A stretch of 64,000 bases of DNA from Uliginosibacterium paludis (GCF_039631355.1 NZ_JBDIVF010000005.1:1-64000), one strand, 5' to 3'. Positions 41,346 through 50,283 are shown, numbered from the stretch's first letter. Numbers and translations are program-made. Notes: a model not told the origin generated them from the letters alone.

Positions 41346-41470
41346 GGCGGACTCTCGTGGCCGTGAGGACGCATCGATGCTATGCGGTCGCACGTCCCCT
41401 GACTATCGGCCTGAAGTGCGTGTGCGTGCAGGACAAGAGGAGGTGGCGAGCGTGCGAGGCGATGGCTCCC

Positions 41471-41479
41471 TGTCCTACA
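41471..41479 (+). promoter_or_regulatory. TGTCCTACA motif, copy 1
   Basis: An exact 9-base word found again at 43885-43893 and, inverted, at 46792-46800. It lies 107 bases upstream of the UPF0391 gene. The binding protein is unknown; the call rests on recurrence only. Confidence 0.35.
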
Positions 41480-41586
41480 TCACGGCGTGCTGCCGGCTGA
41501 TGGGGCCGGGGCCGCGCGCGGGCATACAGTGGGTCCAGGCAAGCCGGAACGCGTCCGGCCCGGGTACCCAAGTGAAAGGAATCATC

Positions 41587-41763
41587 ATGCTCAAGTGGGC
41601 CATCATCTTCGCCGTCATCGCCGCGATTGCCGGCGTGCTCGGATTCAGCGGCATTGCGGCGGGTGCTGCGGGCATTGCCAAGCTGCTGTTCGTGCTGTGC
41701 CTTGTCGTCTTCCTCGTACTTGTCGCGCTGGCCGTCATCGGCGTCGGCGCGCTCAAGCGTTGA
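41587..41763 (+). CDS. DUF1328/UPF0391 small membrane protein (copy 1)
   Basis: 58 residues, two hydrophobic helices around the family motif GFSGIAAGAAGIAKLLFVLC. The family appears in stress-induced gene sets of proteobacteria. AAAGGA precedes ATG 41587. A paralogue with the same core lies at 49666, so the block contains two copies. It is followed after 27 bases by the ferritin-like gene. Confidence 0.9.
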   Translation: MLKWAIIFAVIAAIAGVLGFSGIAAGAAGIAKLLFVLCLVVFLVLVALAVIGVGALKR

Positions 41764-41790
41764 TTTCCCGGACAGGAAAGGAGCCGCATC

Positions 41791-42357
41791 ATGTCATCTG
41801 CATCCCTTCAGGCCATGCGCGACGAATCGGGCCACGACTACCGGCTGGAGCTCGACCAGAGCGGGCTCGACAGTGCCCGCAGGAATCTCGAGGAAGGTGC
41901 CGTCACCCCCGGCTATGGCCCGTGGCGGGACAGCATCGTGAAACTGCTCAACGACGCGCTGGCGACAGAACTGGTCTGCGTGCTGCGCTACAAGCGCCAC
42001 TATTTCACCGCGGTCGGCGTGGCGTCGCCCCGGATCGCCGAGGAATTCATGGTGCATGCGAAGGAGGAGGCCGCGCATGCCGACAGCATTGCCGAGCGTA
42101 TCGTGCAGCTGGGCGGCTCGCCGGACTTCTCCCCCACCACGCTGCTTGATCGCAGCCATGCGGACTACGACGCCTCCTCGGACCTCAAGGCCATGATCCG
42201 CGCCAATCTGATCGCCGAGCGCGTAGCGGTGGAAAGCTACCGGCAGATGATCCAGCTCATCGCCGACAAGGATCCCACCACCCGCCGCCTGCTAGAGACC
42301 ATTCTCGTCGACGAAGAGGAGCACGCCGACGAGCTGGCGGACCTGCTCGAGGCGTAA
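41791..42357 (+). CDS. Ferritin-like/bacterioferritin-type protein
   Basis: 188 residues. A four-helix ferritin-like core starts near residue 45. Candidate di-iron ligands are Glu in LATELVCVLRYKRHYF, Glu/His in KEEAAHADSIAERIV, Glu in AERVAVESYRQMIQ and Glu/His in VDEEEHADELADLL, the full carboxylate/His pattern. It probably stores or oxidises iron under stress. AAAGGAG precedes the ATG. A terminator follows immediately (42387-42422). Confidence 0.88.
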   Translation: MSSASLQAMRDESGHDYRLELDQSGLDSARRNLEEGAVTPGYGPWRDSIVKLLNDALATELVCVLRYKRHYFTAVGVASPRIAEEFMVHAKEEAAHADSIAERIVQLGGSPDFSPTTLLDRSHADYDASSDLKAMIRANLIAERVAVESYRQMIQLIADKDPTTRRLLETILVDEEEHADELADLLEA

Positions 42358-42386
42358 GCCGTGCGCAGCAGTTTCCGTCTGCGGTT

Positions 42387-42422
42387 GCCGGAGTCGGGCC
42401 CAGGCCGGCTCCGGCTTTTTTT
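42387..42422 (+). terminator. Rho-independent terminator after the ferritin-like gene
   Basis: GCCGGAG-N15-CTCCGGC followed by seven T. It lies in the extreme 5' part of the longest reading frame of the next gene, which argues that this gene really starts downstream of it. Confidence 0.8.
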
Positions 42423-42423
42423 C

Positions 42424-43857
42424 GTGCCCTGCAGGGGGCGCCAACCTGCGAGGCGGGTGTGGCAGGCCGTGGCCGCCGTTGCCCTGATGACCGGCTTGCC
42501 CGCCTGCGCCCACCAGATCGTGAGCCCAATCGCTTCTGGTCCCGTCCCCGGCACGAAGCAGCTGGCGCGATCGGTGTCGATCACCGGCCCGGAAGGGGCG
42601 CCGCTGGCACCGCAGGAAAAGCTCGCCACGCTGCGCCAGGTCGCGGCCCAGGGGCGGCCCGTGCTGCTCCAGGCGCAGCTCGCGGCCATGGCCAGGTTCG
42701 GCGACATGGACCTGTATGCCGGTAATCGCGCGCGATTGCTGCTCGACGGCCCTGCGACCTTTGCCGCGATGTTCGAGGCGATCCGTGGCGCCCGGCGCTC
42801 CATCCTGCTCGAAAGCTACATCGTCGAGGATGCGCGGATCGCGCGGGAGCTGGCCGCGCTGCTCAAGGCCCGCCGCGCGGAGGGGCTGGACGTCGTCCTG
42901 CTTTATGACGCGGTCGGCTCGATCGGGACCGATCAGGCTTTTTTTGACGGACTGCGCGATGCCGGCGTGGCCGTCTGCAAGTTCAACCCGGTCAATCCGC
43001 TGGAGCGCCCCGGTTACTGGGGCATCTCGCACCGCGACCATCGCAAGCTGCTGGTGGTGGATGACGAGCTGGCCTTTACCGGCGGCATCAACATCAGCTC
43101 CGTGTACTCCTCGGGTTCCATGGGGACGCGGCGGTCCTCGCGTGCCGTCGGCGAGGCGGGCAAGGCATCCGGCTGGCGCGATACCCAGATCGCGATCCAG
43201 GGGCCAGCCGCTGGCGCGATGGGGACTCTGTTCCGGTCGAGCTGGCTCCGCCAGGGCTGCGAAGGTGAGCCGGGGCCGGTGCAGCCGGTGAGCGCCCGGC
43301 GTGGCGGCGCGCAGCTCGTCCGCATCGTGGCCGCCACCCCCGATGATCCGGAAAGCCGCATCTATCGGCTTCTGCTGGGCTCGATCCAGGCTGCCAGTCA
43401 CAGCATCTACATGACGATGGCCTACTTCGCTCCCGGAGCGGAAATGCTCGACGCGCTCAAGGCGGCCGCACGGCGCGGCGTTGACGTGAAACTCGTCCTG
43501 CCCTCGCTGAGCGATTTCACGCCGGTGCTCGAAGCCGGGCGGGCGAGCTATGCCGACCTGCTGGAAGCCGGCGTCAGCATTCACGAGCTGCAGTCTTCCG
43601 TGCTGCATGCCAAGACCGCGGTGATTGACGGGGTGGTGTCCACCGTCGGGTCGAGCAATATGGACTGGCGAAGTTTCGAGGCCAATGACGAGGTCAATGC
43701 CGTGGTGCTGGGCGAGGATTTCGCGGGCGAAATGATGGAGGCATTCCGTCGCGATCTCGCCGCGTCGGTGCAGATCAGTGCGGCGGAGTGGGCAAGGCGT
43801 CCGCTGCTGCAGAAGCTCAGACAGGCCTTCTGGCAGGTCTTCGAGCGATTCTGGTAG
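42424..43857 (+). CDS. Phospholipase D/cardiolipin synthase-like lipoprotein
   Basis: About 477 residues from GTG 42424. A signal peptide with lipobox (VALMTGLPAC) suggests a lipid-anchored envelope protein. Two HKD motifs are present: HRKLLVVDDELAFTGGINIS in the first half and LHAKTAVIDGVVSTVGSSNM in the second, as in ClsC/YmdC-type cardiolipin synthases. The frame opens earlier (GTG 42361) with a GAGG site, but that start would put a strong terminator inside the coding region; GTG 42457 is another option. It may remodel membrane phospholipids with its stress-gene neighbours. Confidence 0.85.
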   Translation: MPCRGRQPARRVWQAVAAVALMTGLPACAHQIVSPIASGPVPGTKQLARSVSITGPEGAPLAPQEKLATLRQVAAQGRPVLLQAQLAAMARFGDMDLYAGNRARLLLDGPATFAAMFEAIRGARRSILLESYIVEDARIARELAALLKARRAEGLDVVLLYDAVGSIGTDQAFFDGLRDAGVAVCKFNPVNPLERPGYWGISHRDHRKLLVVDDELAFTGGINISSVYSSGSMGTRRSSRAVGEAGKASGWRDTQIAIQGPAAGAMGTLFRSSWLRQGCEGEPGPVQPVSARRGGAQLVRIVAATPDDPESRIYRLLLGSIQAASHSIYMTMAYFAPGAEMLDALKAAARRGVDVKLVLPSLSDFTPVLEAGRASYADLLEAGVSIHELQSSVLHAKTAVIDGVVSTVGSSNMDWRSFEANDEVNAVVLGEDFAGEMMEAFRRDLAASVQISAAEWARRPLLQKLRQAFWQVFERFW

Positions 43858-43884
43858 GCGGCGGGGCAAGGGGCGCCGGCTTCG

Positions 43885-43893
43885 TGTCCTACA
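43885..43893 (+). promoter_or_regulatory. TGTCCTACA motif, copy 2
   Basis: An exact copy of the word at 41471, here 172 bases upstream of the BON-domain gene in an otherwise featureless 207-base gap. Confidence 0.35.
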
Positions 43894-44064
43894 GCAGGGA
43901 ACGGGTCCGGCCGATGCCGCCCACCCGTTGCCGCGCCTAGCATTGGCTCATCGGATCCGCACTCGCCAGAGCAGGTTCCGAGCCGCTGACAGGAATCATC
44001 CCCTGAACACACGGCGAGCCACTGCACCCGAGTTCGCGGCCGCCACTTTTCCAAGGAGCCATCC

Positions 44065-44382
44065 ATGATTGCACGTGCCACTTTCATTGCCGTAGCCAGC
44101 TCGCTTATCGCACTCACGACTGTTTCGGGCTGCGCGGTCAGCCGGGGTCAATCCACTGTCGGTGAATACATCGACGATGCAACCATCACCACCCAGGTCA
44201 AAGCGCGCTTTGTCGAGTCCAAGGCCGTGGATGCCAGCGCCATCCGTGTCGAAACCCTCAACGGCGAAGTGATGCTCTCCGGCTTTGCCAAGTCGGCCAG
44301 TGAAAAGGCCAATGCCGAAAGCATCGCTCGCAAGGTCAAGGGCGTGAAAACCGTCCGCAACGAACTCGCCGTCCGCAACTGA
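44065..44382 (+). CDS. BON-domain lipoprotein
   Basis: 105 residues. The signal peptide ends in a lipobox (LTTVSGC, Cys23), followed by a single BON domain (DDATITTQVKARFVESKAVD, VETLNGEVMLSGFAKSASEK, KVKGVKTVRNELAV). BON proteins of the OsmY/DolP type bind membrane phospholipid and are induced by osmotic or envelope stress. AAGGAG precedes the ATG. It is followed by csbD. Confidence 0.92.
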   Translation: MIARATFIAVASSLIALTTVSGCAVSRGQSTVGEYIDDATITTQVKARFVESKAVDASAIRVETLNGEVMLSGFAKSASEKANAESIARKVKGVKTVRNELAVRN

Positions 44383-44420
44383 GCGCAGCGAGCATTTTTC
44401 ACTCACGAAAGGAGTCCGCC

Positions 44421-44636
44421 ATGAACTGGGATCGCATCGAAGGCAACTGGGGTCAGATCAAGGGCAAGGTCCTCGAGCAGTGGGGCAAGCTCACCGATGA
44501 TGACTTTGACGTCGTCAATGGCCGTCGTGAGCAACTGGCCGGCAAGATCCAGGAGCGTTACGGCATTGCCAGGGACGAGGCCGAGAAACAGGTGTCGGAC
44601 TGGGAGCGCGGCGCGGATGAGCGCTGGTTCCTCTGA
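44421..44636 (+). CDS. CsbD-family stress protein
   Basis: 71 residues with the family opening MNWDRIEGNWGQIKGKVLEQ and a helical tail ending in the typical aromatic WERGADERWFL. CsbD proteins are general-stress-induced and of unknown mechanism. GAAAGGAG precedes the ATG. Confidence 0.94.
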   Translation: MNWDRIEGNWGQIKGKVLEQWGKLTDDDFDVVNGRREQLAGKIQERYGIARDEAEKQVSDWERGADERWFL

Positions 44637-44681
44637 GCCTTCTGAACCAGAGAGCCCCGTTCCGCGCCCGGAGCGGGTAGC

Positions 44682-44711
44682 GCGGCGGACGTTCCCCGGG
44701 ACGTCCGCCGC
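44682..44711 (+). terminator. Terminator after csbD
   Basis: GCGGCGGACGT-TCCCCGGG-ACGTCCGCCGC, an 11-bp perfect stem, followed by GTCTCTTT. Confidence 0.75.
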
Positions 44712-44755
44712 GTCTCTTTGCCGCTGCGGTGGGCACCGATGGCGAAGGGGGCCGC

Positions 44756-46807
44756 ATGCCGGTCGATGACATCCGGATAGTCCCGCGATGGCTGCGGCTG
44801 GCCCGCCTGCTGACGGCGGCCTTTCTTGTCTGTTGCGCGAGCTTTGCCCTCGGTGAATGGATGGAATGGCGCTTTCTCGCGAGCTCCCTCGAAGCGGCAG
44901 CAAGCCGCGCGCTTGACCGGCCGGTGCGCTTCGGCCCGGCGCAGGATGGCAGGCGTTTCCGTCTGCGCCTCCTTGGCGGCCCGCGGCTGGATCTCGCGGC
45001 GCCGACCGTGGCGAGTGCCGGCGCGGGTCAGCCAGCGCTGCTCTCGGCAAACGAGCTGTCGCTGAGGCTTGCCTGGCACGATCTTCTGGCGTTCCGGCCG
45101 GGCGAGGTGCTGCGCGTGCGCTCGCTTAAGGCTTCGCAACTCTCGCTCGCGCTGCAGCGCGAGCGCACGGGCAGCGCGAACTGGCGCTTTCCCGCGCGCG
45201 CCACATCGCAAACCGGGCCGATCGTCGGCGGGCTGCGCTTTGCGGCGCTGCTGGTTGAGCGGGGGCGCCTCGAGTATCGCGATGAGGTGAAGGATCTGAT
45301 CCTGAGCGGGCATTTCAGTCTGGACGACAGCAGCGATGCGTCGTCGCAGCCCGCGGGTCTGAAGGGCCGTGCGGCAGGCACTTACGCCGGCCATCCGCTG
45401 GACGTGTCGGTGAGCTCGCGCTCGCTGCTCGCGGCTTTTGCCGGGGATGAGCGCGAAGCCCATCTGCAGCTCGCGCTGCGTGCCTCCAGCGGGCCGACGA
45501 AGCTTGCGCTGGAGGGCTGGATCCACGGGCTCTTCCGCGCACCGCGCGTCGAGACCCGCTTCATGCTGTCCGGCCCCTCCCTCGCACATGCCGGCGCGCC
45601 GCTGGGTGTGACGCTGCCGGTCACGCCTCCATTCTCGATGCGCGGACAGCTGGTGCAGGCGGGGGCGCTCTGGACTGTCGACGTGGCGCAGGCTCGCATC
45701 GGTCGCAGCGAGCTGGGCGGGCATTTCACTTTCCGGCAGGGCGCTCAGGGCCAGCGTGCGCGGCTCGATGGCCGCCTGAGCGGCAAGGCGCTGTGGCTGG
45801 CTGACCTCGGCCCCGCGGTCGGAACCGCCGGGGCGGGTGAAGACAGCCGCCCGCGCACCGGCGCTCCCGCAGGGCGCGTGCTGCCTGACCGCCGCTTCAA
45901 CATTCCCGCCCTGCGCGCGATGGATGCCGAGGTCCGCATTGCGCTCGACCGGCTCGAGCTCGGGACGCCTGCCCTCGATGACATTCGTCCGCTGCAGGCA
46001 CGCCTGCTTCTCGATTCGGGCCGGCTCAGGATCGAGGATCTCGATGCACGGCTGGCCCGCGGCCATCTGCGCGGCGAGATCGAGCTCGACGGACGGGAAA
46101 CGCCGGCCCGCTGGCGTACCCGAATGGCATTCGATGGCATCGCGCTGGAAGACTGGATCCGCGCCGGGCGGGACACCGGTCCGCCACGCGTGAGGGGGGC
46201 GCTGGCGGGTGAGCTCAGCCTGACGGGGTCGGGCAACTCGACTGCGGAAATCCTGGGCGATGCCAGCGGGCAGAGTCTGTTCACCCTGCAGCATGGGCGC
46301 ATCTCGCACCTGCTGATCGAGCTCGCCGGTCTCGACGTGGCCCAGGCGCTGGGGGTGTTCGCTACGGGCGACAAGACCTTGCCGGTCACCTGTGGCGTGG
46401 CTGCGCTCAAGGCCGACCGGGGCCTGGTGAGACCCGAGCTGTTCGTGCTGGATACGCCGGACTCCCTTGTCCGTGTCAGCGGCGGCCTGTCGCTCGCCAC
46501 CGAGCGCATGGATCTGCTGGCGCGCGTGTTGCCGAAGGATTTTTCGCCGCTGGCCCTGCGCACGCCGATTCGTATCCGGGGCAGCTTGGCCCGACCGGGC
46601 ATCCGGCCGGAAGCCGGCCCGCTCGTCGCCCGGCTCGGCGCGAGTGCGGCGCTCGCCGCGCTCAATCCGCTGACCGCGTGGCTGCCGCTGATCGACCCTG
46701 GCAAAGCACTCGGGCGTGCGCGCTCGGCGGCCTTGACCGATGCCGATGTCTGCCGGATTCTGACAGCGCGTCGGACACCACCTCCAGCCCATGTAGGACA
46801 GCACTGA
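44756..46807 (+). CDS. AsmA-family envelope protein
   Basis: 683 residues. One N-terminal membrane helix (LLTAAFLVCCASFALGEWM) anchors a large beta-rich periplasmic region. The C-terminal AsmA module is recognisable: RIEDLDARLARGHLRGEIEL, GELSLTGSGNSTAEILGDAS, GQSLFTLQHGRISHLLIELA and PIRIRGSLARPGIRPEAGPL. AsmA/YhjG-like proteins are bridge-type lipid-transport or outer-membrane-assembly factors. AAGGGGG precedes ATG 44756; a GTG 27 bases upstream is less likely. Confidence 0.9.
   Translation: MPVDDIRIVPRWLRLARLLTAAFLVCCASFALGEWMEWRFLASSLEAAASRALDRPVRFGPAQDGRRFRLRLLGGPRLDLAAPTVASAGAGQPALLSANELSLRLAWHDLLAFRPGEVLRVRSLKASQLSLALQRERTGSANWRFPARATSQTGPIVGGLRFAALLVERGRLEYRDEVKDLILSGHFSLDDSSDASSQPAGLKGRAAGTYAGHPLDVSVSSRSLLAAFAGDEREAHLQLALRASSGPTKLALEGWIHGLFRAPRVETRFMLSGPSLAHAGAPLGVTLPVTPPFSMRGQLVQAGALWTVDVAQARIGRSELGGHFTFRQGAQGQRARLDGRLSGKALWLADLGPAVGTAGAGEDSRPRTGAPAGRVLPDRRFNIPALRAMDAEVRIALDRLELGTPALDDIRPLQARLLLDSGRLRIEDLDARLARGHLRGEIELDGRETPARWRTRMAFDGIALEDWIRAGRDTGPPRVRGALAGELSLTGSGNSTAEILGDASGQSLFTLQHGRISHLLIELAGLDVAQALGVFATGDKTLPVTCGVAALKADRGLVRPELFVLDTPDSLVRVSGGLSLATERMDLLARVLPKDFSPLALRTPIRIRGSLARPGIRPEAGPLVARLGASAALAALNPLTAWLPLIDPGKALGRARSAALTDADVCRILTARRTPPPAHVGQH
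46792..46800 (-). promoter_or_regulatory. TGTCCTACA motif, copy 3 (inverted)
   Basis: TGTAGGACA on the plus strand, the exact reverse complement of copies 1 and 2. It overlaps the last codons of the AsmA-like gene, 108 bases upstream of the lone-receiver gene. Confidence 0.35.
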
Positions 46808-46907
46808 CAGCGAAAAGCGGCGGGTGCGGAATGCGTTAATGTCCGCACCAGACGATAATAAAATACGCAGGCAGGGTTCCTGACTGACTCCCGCTTCGGG
46901 TGGCAGC

Positions 46908-47333
46908 ATGCATGAGACAACAATGACTTCAACCGCCCATCCGGCTTCTTTCCGGTTGCTGCCGATCCGATGCTTTCTGGTCGAGGACAGTCCCGTGATC
47001 CGGGAGAACCTGATCGCGACGCTTCAGGAGATGCTCGATATCGAGGTCGTCGGCCACGCCGGCGACGAGCAGTCGGCCCTGAGCTGGCTGCAGACCGGTG
47101 AGGATCTGTGCGATCTGATCATCATCGACATCTTTCTCAAGAGCGGAACAGGTCTTGAAGTGCTGCGCCATGCCGGATTGCTGCAGCCCGGGGCGAAGCG
47201 CGTGGTGCTCACGAATTTCGCCACGCCGGACATGCGCCAGCGTTGCCGGCATCTTGGTGCCGACGCGGTGTTCGACAAGTCGGCAGAGCTTGAGGAGCTG
47301 ATCGCCTACTGCGAGGCCATGCTCATGGCATGA
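46908..47333 (+). CDS. Single-domain response regulator
   Basis: 141 residues, a receiver domain only: acidic pair in CFLVEDSPVI, phosphoacceptor Asp in DLIIIDIFLKSGTGLEVL, Thr in VVLTNFAT and Lys in ADAVFDKSAELEELI. There is no output domain, so it must act through protein contacts or as a phosphate sink. ATG 46923 is an alternative start. It is convergent with the NarL-type regulator and close to the CHASE3 kinase, its likeliest partner. Confidence 0.9.
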   Translation: MHETTMTSTAHPASFRLLPIRCFLVEDSPVIRENLIATLQEMLDIEVVGHAGDEQSALSWLQTGEDLCDLIIIDIFLKSGTGLEVLRHAGLLQPGAKRVVLTNFATPDMRQRCRHLGADAVFDKSAELEELIAYCEAMLMA

Positions 47334-47355
47334 GGCCGGCGGGTGCCGGCAAGGC

Positions 47356-47994
47356 CTACTGGATGAGCCCGTTCTTGAGCGCGTAGTAGGTCAGGTCACT
47401 GTTGGAAGCGAGTTTGAGTTTTTCCATCACTCGCGAGCGGTAGGTGCTGACCGTCTTGACGCTGAGCGACATGCTCTCGGCAATGTTGCCGACCGTTTCG
47501 CCCTTGGCCAGACGCAGGAAGACCTGCAGCTCGCGCTCGGAGAGCTGTTCATGAGGCAGGGCATCCGGATTGCCGTTGAGTCCATCGGCCAGCAGCTCAC
47601 CCACTGCGGGCGTGATGTATTTTCGGCCGCGCGCCACGGTGCGGATCGCGCGCACGATTTCCTCGGGATCACATTCCTTGTTGAGGTAACCCGCAGCGCC
47701 CTGGCGCAGCAGCGTGGTGGCGTAGTGCGTTTCGGGAAAACCGCTGAGGATCAGCACCGGCAGATCGGGCTCGCGGGCCTTGATCGCGGCGAGCAGATCG
47801 ACGCCATTCTGATCCGGCATGGAAAGATCCAGAACAATGACGTCGGCATCGCCGCGGCGAACGATGTCGAGCGCTTCACGGCCGTTCGCGGCCTCTCCCG
47901 TGACCTGGAAATCCATCTGCTCGACCAGGAACTGGCGCAGTCCGGCCCTCACGACAGCATGGTCATCAACGATGGCAATCCTGATCATCGGCAT
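47356..47994 (-). CDS. NarL/FixJ-family response regulator
   Basis: 212 residues. The receiver has IAIVDDHAVVRAGLRQFL, phosphoacceptor Asp in VIVLDLSMPDQNGVDLL and Lys in GYLNKECDPEEIVRAI. The C-terminal LuxR-type HTH reads LSERELQVFLRLAKGETVGN, IAESMSLSVKTVSTYRSRVM. It is divergent from the CHASE3 sensor kinase across 39 bases, a standard partner layout (UvrY/BarA or DegU-like). MIRIA at 47988 is an alternative start with better ribosome-binding-site spacing. It is a candidate reader of the recurrent TGTCCTACA words nearby. Confidence 0.93.
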   Translation of the reverse strand: MPMIRIAIVDDHAVVRAGLRQFLVEQMDFQVTGEAANGREALDIVRRGDADVIVLDLSMPDQNGVDLLAAIKAREPDLPVLILSGFPETHYATTLLRQGAAGYLNKECDPEEIVRAIRTVARGRKYITPAVGELLADGLNGNPDALPHEQLSERELQVFLRLAKGETVGNIAESMSLSVKTVSTYRSRVMEKLKLASNSDLTYYALKNGLIQ

Positions 47995-48033
47995 ACTCTC
48001 TCAATCGGGTGGAAGCTTCTAGGAGTGTAAGAC

Positions 48034-49443
48034 ATGCGTGTCCGGCTCGCACAAATGAATGAGCGCTTCAAGCGCAGCAGATTCTTCCTGCCGGTGGCGA
48101 TCCTGGTGGCCGGCTTCATGCTTGCCATCAGTGAGTCGGCATACCAGGGCGCGCGGGGCGAGCTGACCGATCTCGTCTCGATGGGGCAGGCGCGGCTGCA
48201 GCTCATGAGCATCGTGCAGCGGGTGACGGATGCAGAAACCTCCCAGCGCGGCTTCATCCTCACCGGCCACACCGAATATCTCGAACCCTATCGTCATGCG
48301 GCCTCCGATACGCGCAGAAGTCTCGAGATGCTGCGCGAGACCTACGGGCTTCTGGGCCACCACGACGCGGAGGCGATGCGAAGCCAGCTCGATCATGACG
48401 TGCAGGAGAAGCTCGGTGAGCTGGCCGATGTGCTGGTGAGTTACGAACGGGGCGATATGGAAGGCACTCGCGCCATGATCCTGACCGGCTTCGGGCGCGA
48501 GCAGATGGAGCGCATCCGGCGTGGTGCCAAGGCGCTCTACGAACTCGAGAACGGCAAGATCAACCGCGGCCTGGGCAGCGTGTTCGACACCCTGCTGCTC
48601 AATCGCATCGGCGTGAGTGCGCTGACCGCCATCAGCCTGCTGATGCTGATCATGTTCCTGCGCCAGAGCCGCGAGCTGGACCGGCAGCGTGCCGCCCATG
48701 CGGAAGCCCTGAAAGGCGAGCGCGACCAGCTCGGCATCGAGGTAGCGCGGCGCACCCGCGAGCTGACCGAGCTCGCACGCCACCTGCAGACGGCACGCGA
48801 GGACGAGCGCGCGCGACTGGCCCGCGACCTGCACGACGAACTGGGCGCGACACTCACTGCGGCGAAGCTTGATGTTGCCCGCATGCGGCCCAAGCTGCAG
48901 GGCGCGCTGCCCGAGCTCATGGAGCGGCTGACCCATCTCACCGAAACACTCAACAGTGCCATCGCGCTCAAGCGCCGCATCATCGAGGATCTGCGCCCCT
49001 CCACGCTTTCAAACCTCGGCCTGGGGCCGGCGCTGGAGATTCTGTGTCGTGAGTCCGCCGCACGCCTGGACGCCGCCATCGGGGCGGAAATCGAAGCCGT
49101 GCGCCTGTCTCCCGACGCGCAGCTGACCGTCTTCCGCGTCGTGCAGGAGGCACTCACCAACATCGCCAAGTATGCCGCCGCGACGCGGGTCACCGTCCGG
49201 CTCTGTGAGGACGGCGAGGAAGCGCTGCTGAGCATCCGTGACAATGGCATCGGCTTCGATCCGGCGGCGGTCAGCAACACACGGCACGGGCTGGTCGGCA
49301 TGCGCTTTCGTGTCGAGGCCGAGCGGGGGCGGCTGACCGTGCAGTCCGCACCCGGCGAGGGCACGCTGATCTGCGCCCGCCTGCCGCTGGCCCAGGCGCT
49401 TGTCGCACCCGCCATTCCTGCCACTCCCGCAGCGGATGCCTGA
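48034..49443 (+). CDS. CHASE3-domain sensor histidine kinase of the NarX/DegS class
   Basis: 469 residues. Membrane helix 1 (FFLPVAILVAGFMLAISESA), a periplasmic CHASE3 domain with its hallmark TDAETSQRGFILTGHTEYLE, and helix 2 (VSALTAISLLMLIMFL) lead to a HisKA_3 domain with His in RLARDLHDELGATLTAAKLD and an HATPase domain (EALTNIAKYAAAT, DNGIGFDP, GLVGMRFRVEA). AGGAG precedes the ATG. It should phosphorylate the divergently encoded NarL-type regulator; the stimulus is unknown. Confidence 0.93.
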   Translation: MRVRLAQMNERFKRSRFFLPVAILVAGFMLAISESAYQGARGELTDLVSMGQARLQLMSIVQRVTDAETSQRGFILTGHTEYLEPYRHAASDTRRSLEMLRETYGLLGHHDAEAMRSQLDHDVQEKLGELADVLVSYERGDMEGTRAMILTGFGREQMERIRRGAKALYELENGKINRGLGSVFDTLLLNRIGVSALTAISLLMLIMFLRQSRELDRQRAAHAEALKGERDQLGIEVARRTRELTELARHLQTAREDERARLARDLHDELGATLTAAKLDVARMRPKLQGALPELMERLTHLTETLNSAIALKRRIIEDLRPSTLSNLGLGPALEILCRESAARLDAAIGAEIEAVRLSPDAQLTVFRVVQEALTNIAKYAAATRVTVRLCEDGEEALLSIRDNGIGFDPAAVSNTRHGLVGMRFRVEAERGRLTVQSAPGEGTLICARLPLAQALVAPAIPATPAADA

Positions 49444-49665
49444 CCCGGCGCGCGTGCCCGCCATGCAGGTTGCGTAGTCCGCGTCCTACCCCGGCCAACA
49501 CAGGGCGCCGACAGCCTGCTGAGGCTGCGGCCGGCCGAAGCGTAAAGGGCTGGCCGGTAAATTTCACTTACCGCATCCGGGCTTGTCGCATGAAGCGCTC
49601 CTTGTCCGGAAGTGTCCGCTTCAATCCCGAGCGGCCCGGTCCGTTCAACCGCCAAGGAGAATGCC

Positions 49666-49830
49666 ATGCTTCATTATGCTGTCGTATTTTTCATCATCGC
49701 CCTCGTGGCGGCCCTCTTCGGCTTCGGCGGCATTGCTGCCGGTGCGGCCGGCATTGCCAAGATCCTCTTCGTGGTCTTCGTCGTCATGGCGCTGATCAGC
49801 TTCCTGCTGAGTTTCGCCCGCAAGCCCTGA
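49666..49830 (+). CDS. DUF1328/UPF0391 small membrane protein (copy 2)
   Basis: 54 residues, two helices with the core GFGGIAAGAAGIAKILFVVF, nearly the same as the copy at 41587. AAGGAG precedes the ATG. A GTCCTAC word lies 183 bases upstream (49483-49489), close to the larger motif seen before other genes in this block. It is followed by the DUF883 gene. Confidence 0.9.
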   Translation: MLHYAVVFFIIALVAALFGFGGIAAGAAGIAKILFVVFVVMALISFLLSFARKP

Positions 49831-49896
49831 GCCCGGACCGACCGGACGCAGGCGCCGCCGGTTCTTCCCGTCTCCCTCTGAAGAAAGGAATACGCC

Positions 49897-50283
49897 ATGA
49901 ACACCATCACTGCACAGAACGTCCGCAACAACCTTGACGAGTTCTCCGGCGAAGCAGCCGGTGTGGCGCACCGCGCGCTCGACACCACGCGTGAAACTGC
50001 CGACAAGGCGTTGGATTCCGCCCACGAGGGCGTCAGCACCCTGCGCGAGAAGATCCCTTCCGCGCTGGGTGACAAGGCCGCCGAACTCGAGCGTGTGGCC
50101 CGTGCCGGCGTCGAGCGTGCGCGAGCCGGCTATGCACGCGCCCGGGAGCAGGTGGATGCCGCCAGCCAGCGCACCGTTGCCTATGTGCGCGAGGAGCCGG
50201 TCAGGGCCGTGCTGATCGCCGCGGCCAGCGGAGCGGTGCTGGCCGGCGCGCTGGGCTGGATGGCCCGCTCGCGTCGCAGCTGA
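49897..50283 (+). CDS. DUF883 (YqjD/ElaB) family membrane protein
   Basis: 128 residues. A long amphipathic helical N-terminal region rich in Ala/Glu/Arg ends in the family signature VREEPVRAVLIAAASGAVLA, GALGWMARSRR, a C-terminal tail-anchor helix. YqjD/ElaB proteins tether stationary-phase ribosomes at the inner membrane. GAAAGGA precedes the ATG. It ends at a strong terminator. Confidence 0.9.
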   Translation: MNTITAQNVRNNLDEFSGEAAGVAHRALDTTRETADKALDSAHEGVSTLREKIPSALGDKAAELERVARAGVERARAGYARAREQVDAASQRTVAYVREEPVRAVLIAAASGAVLAGALGWMARSRRS

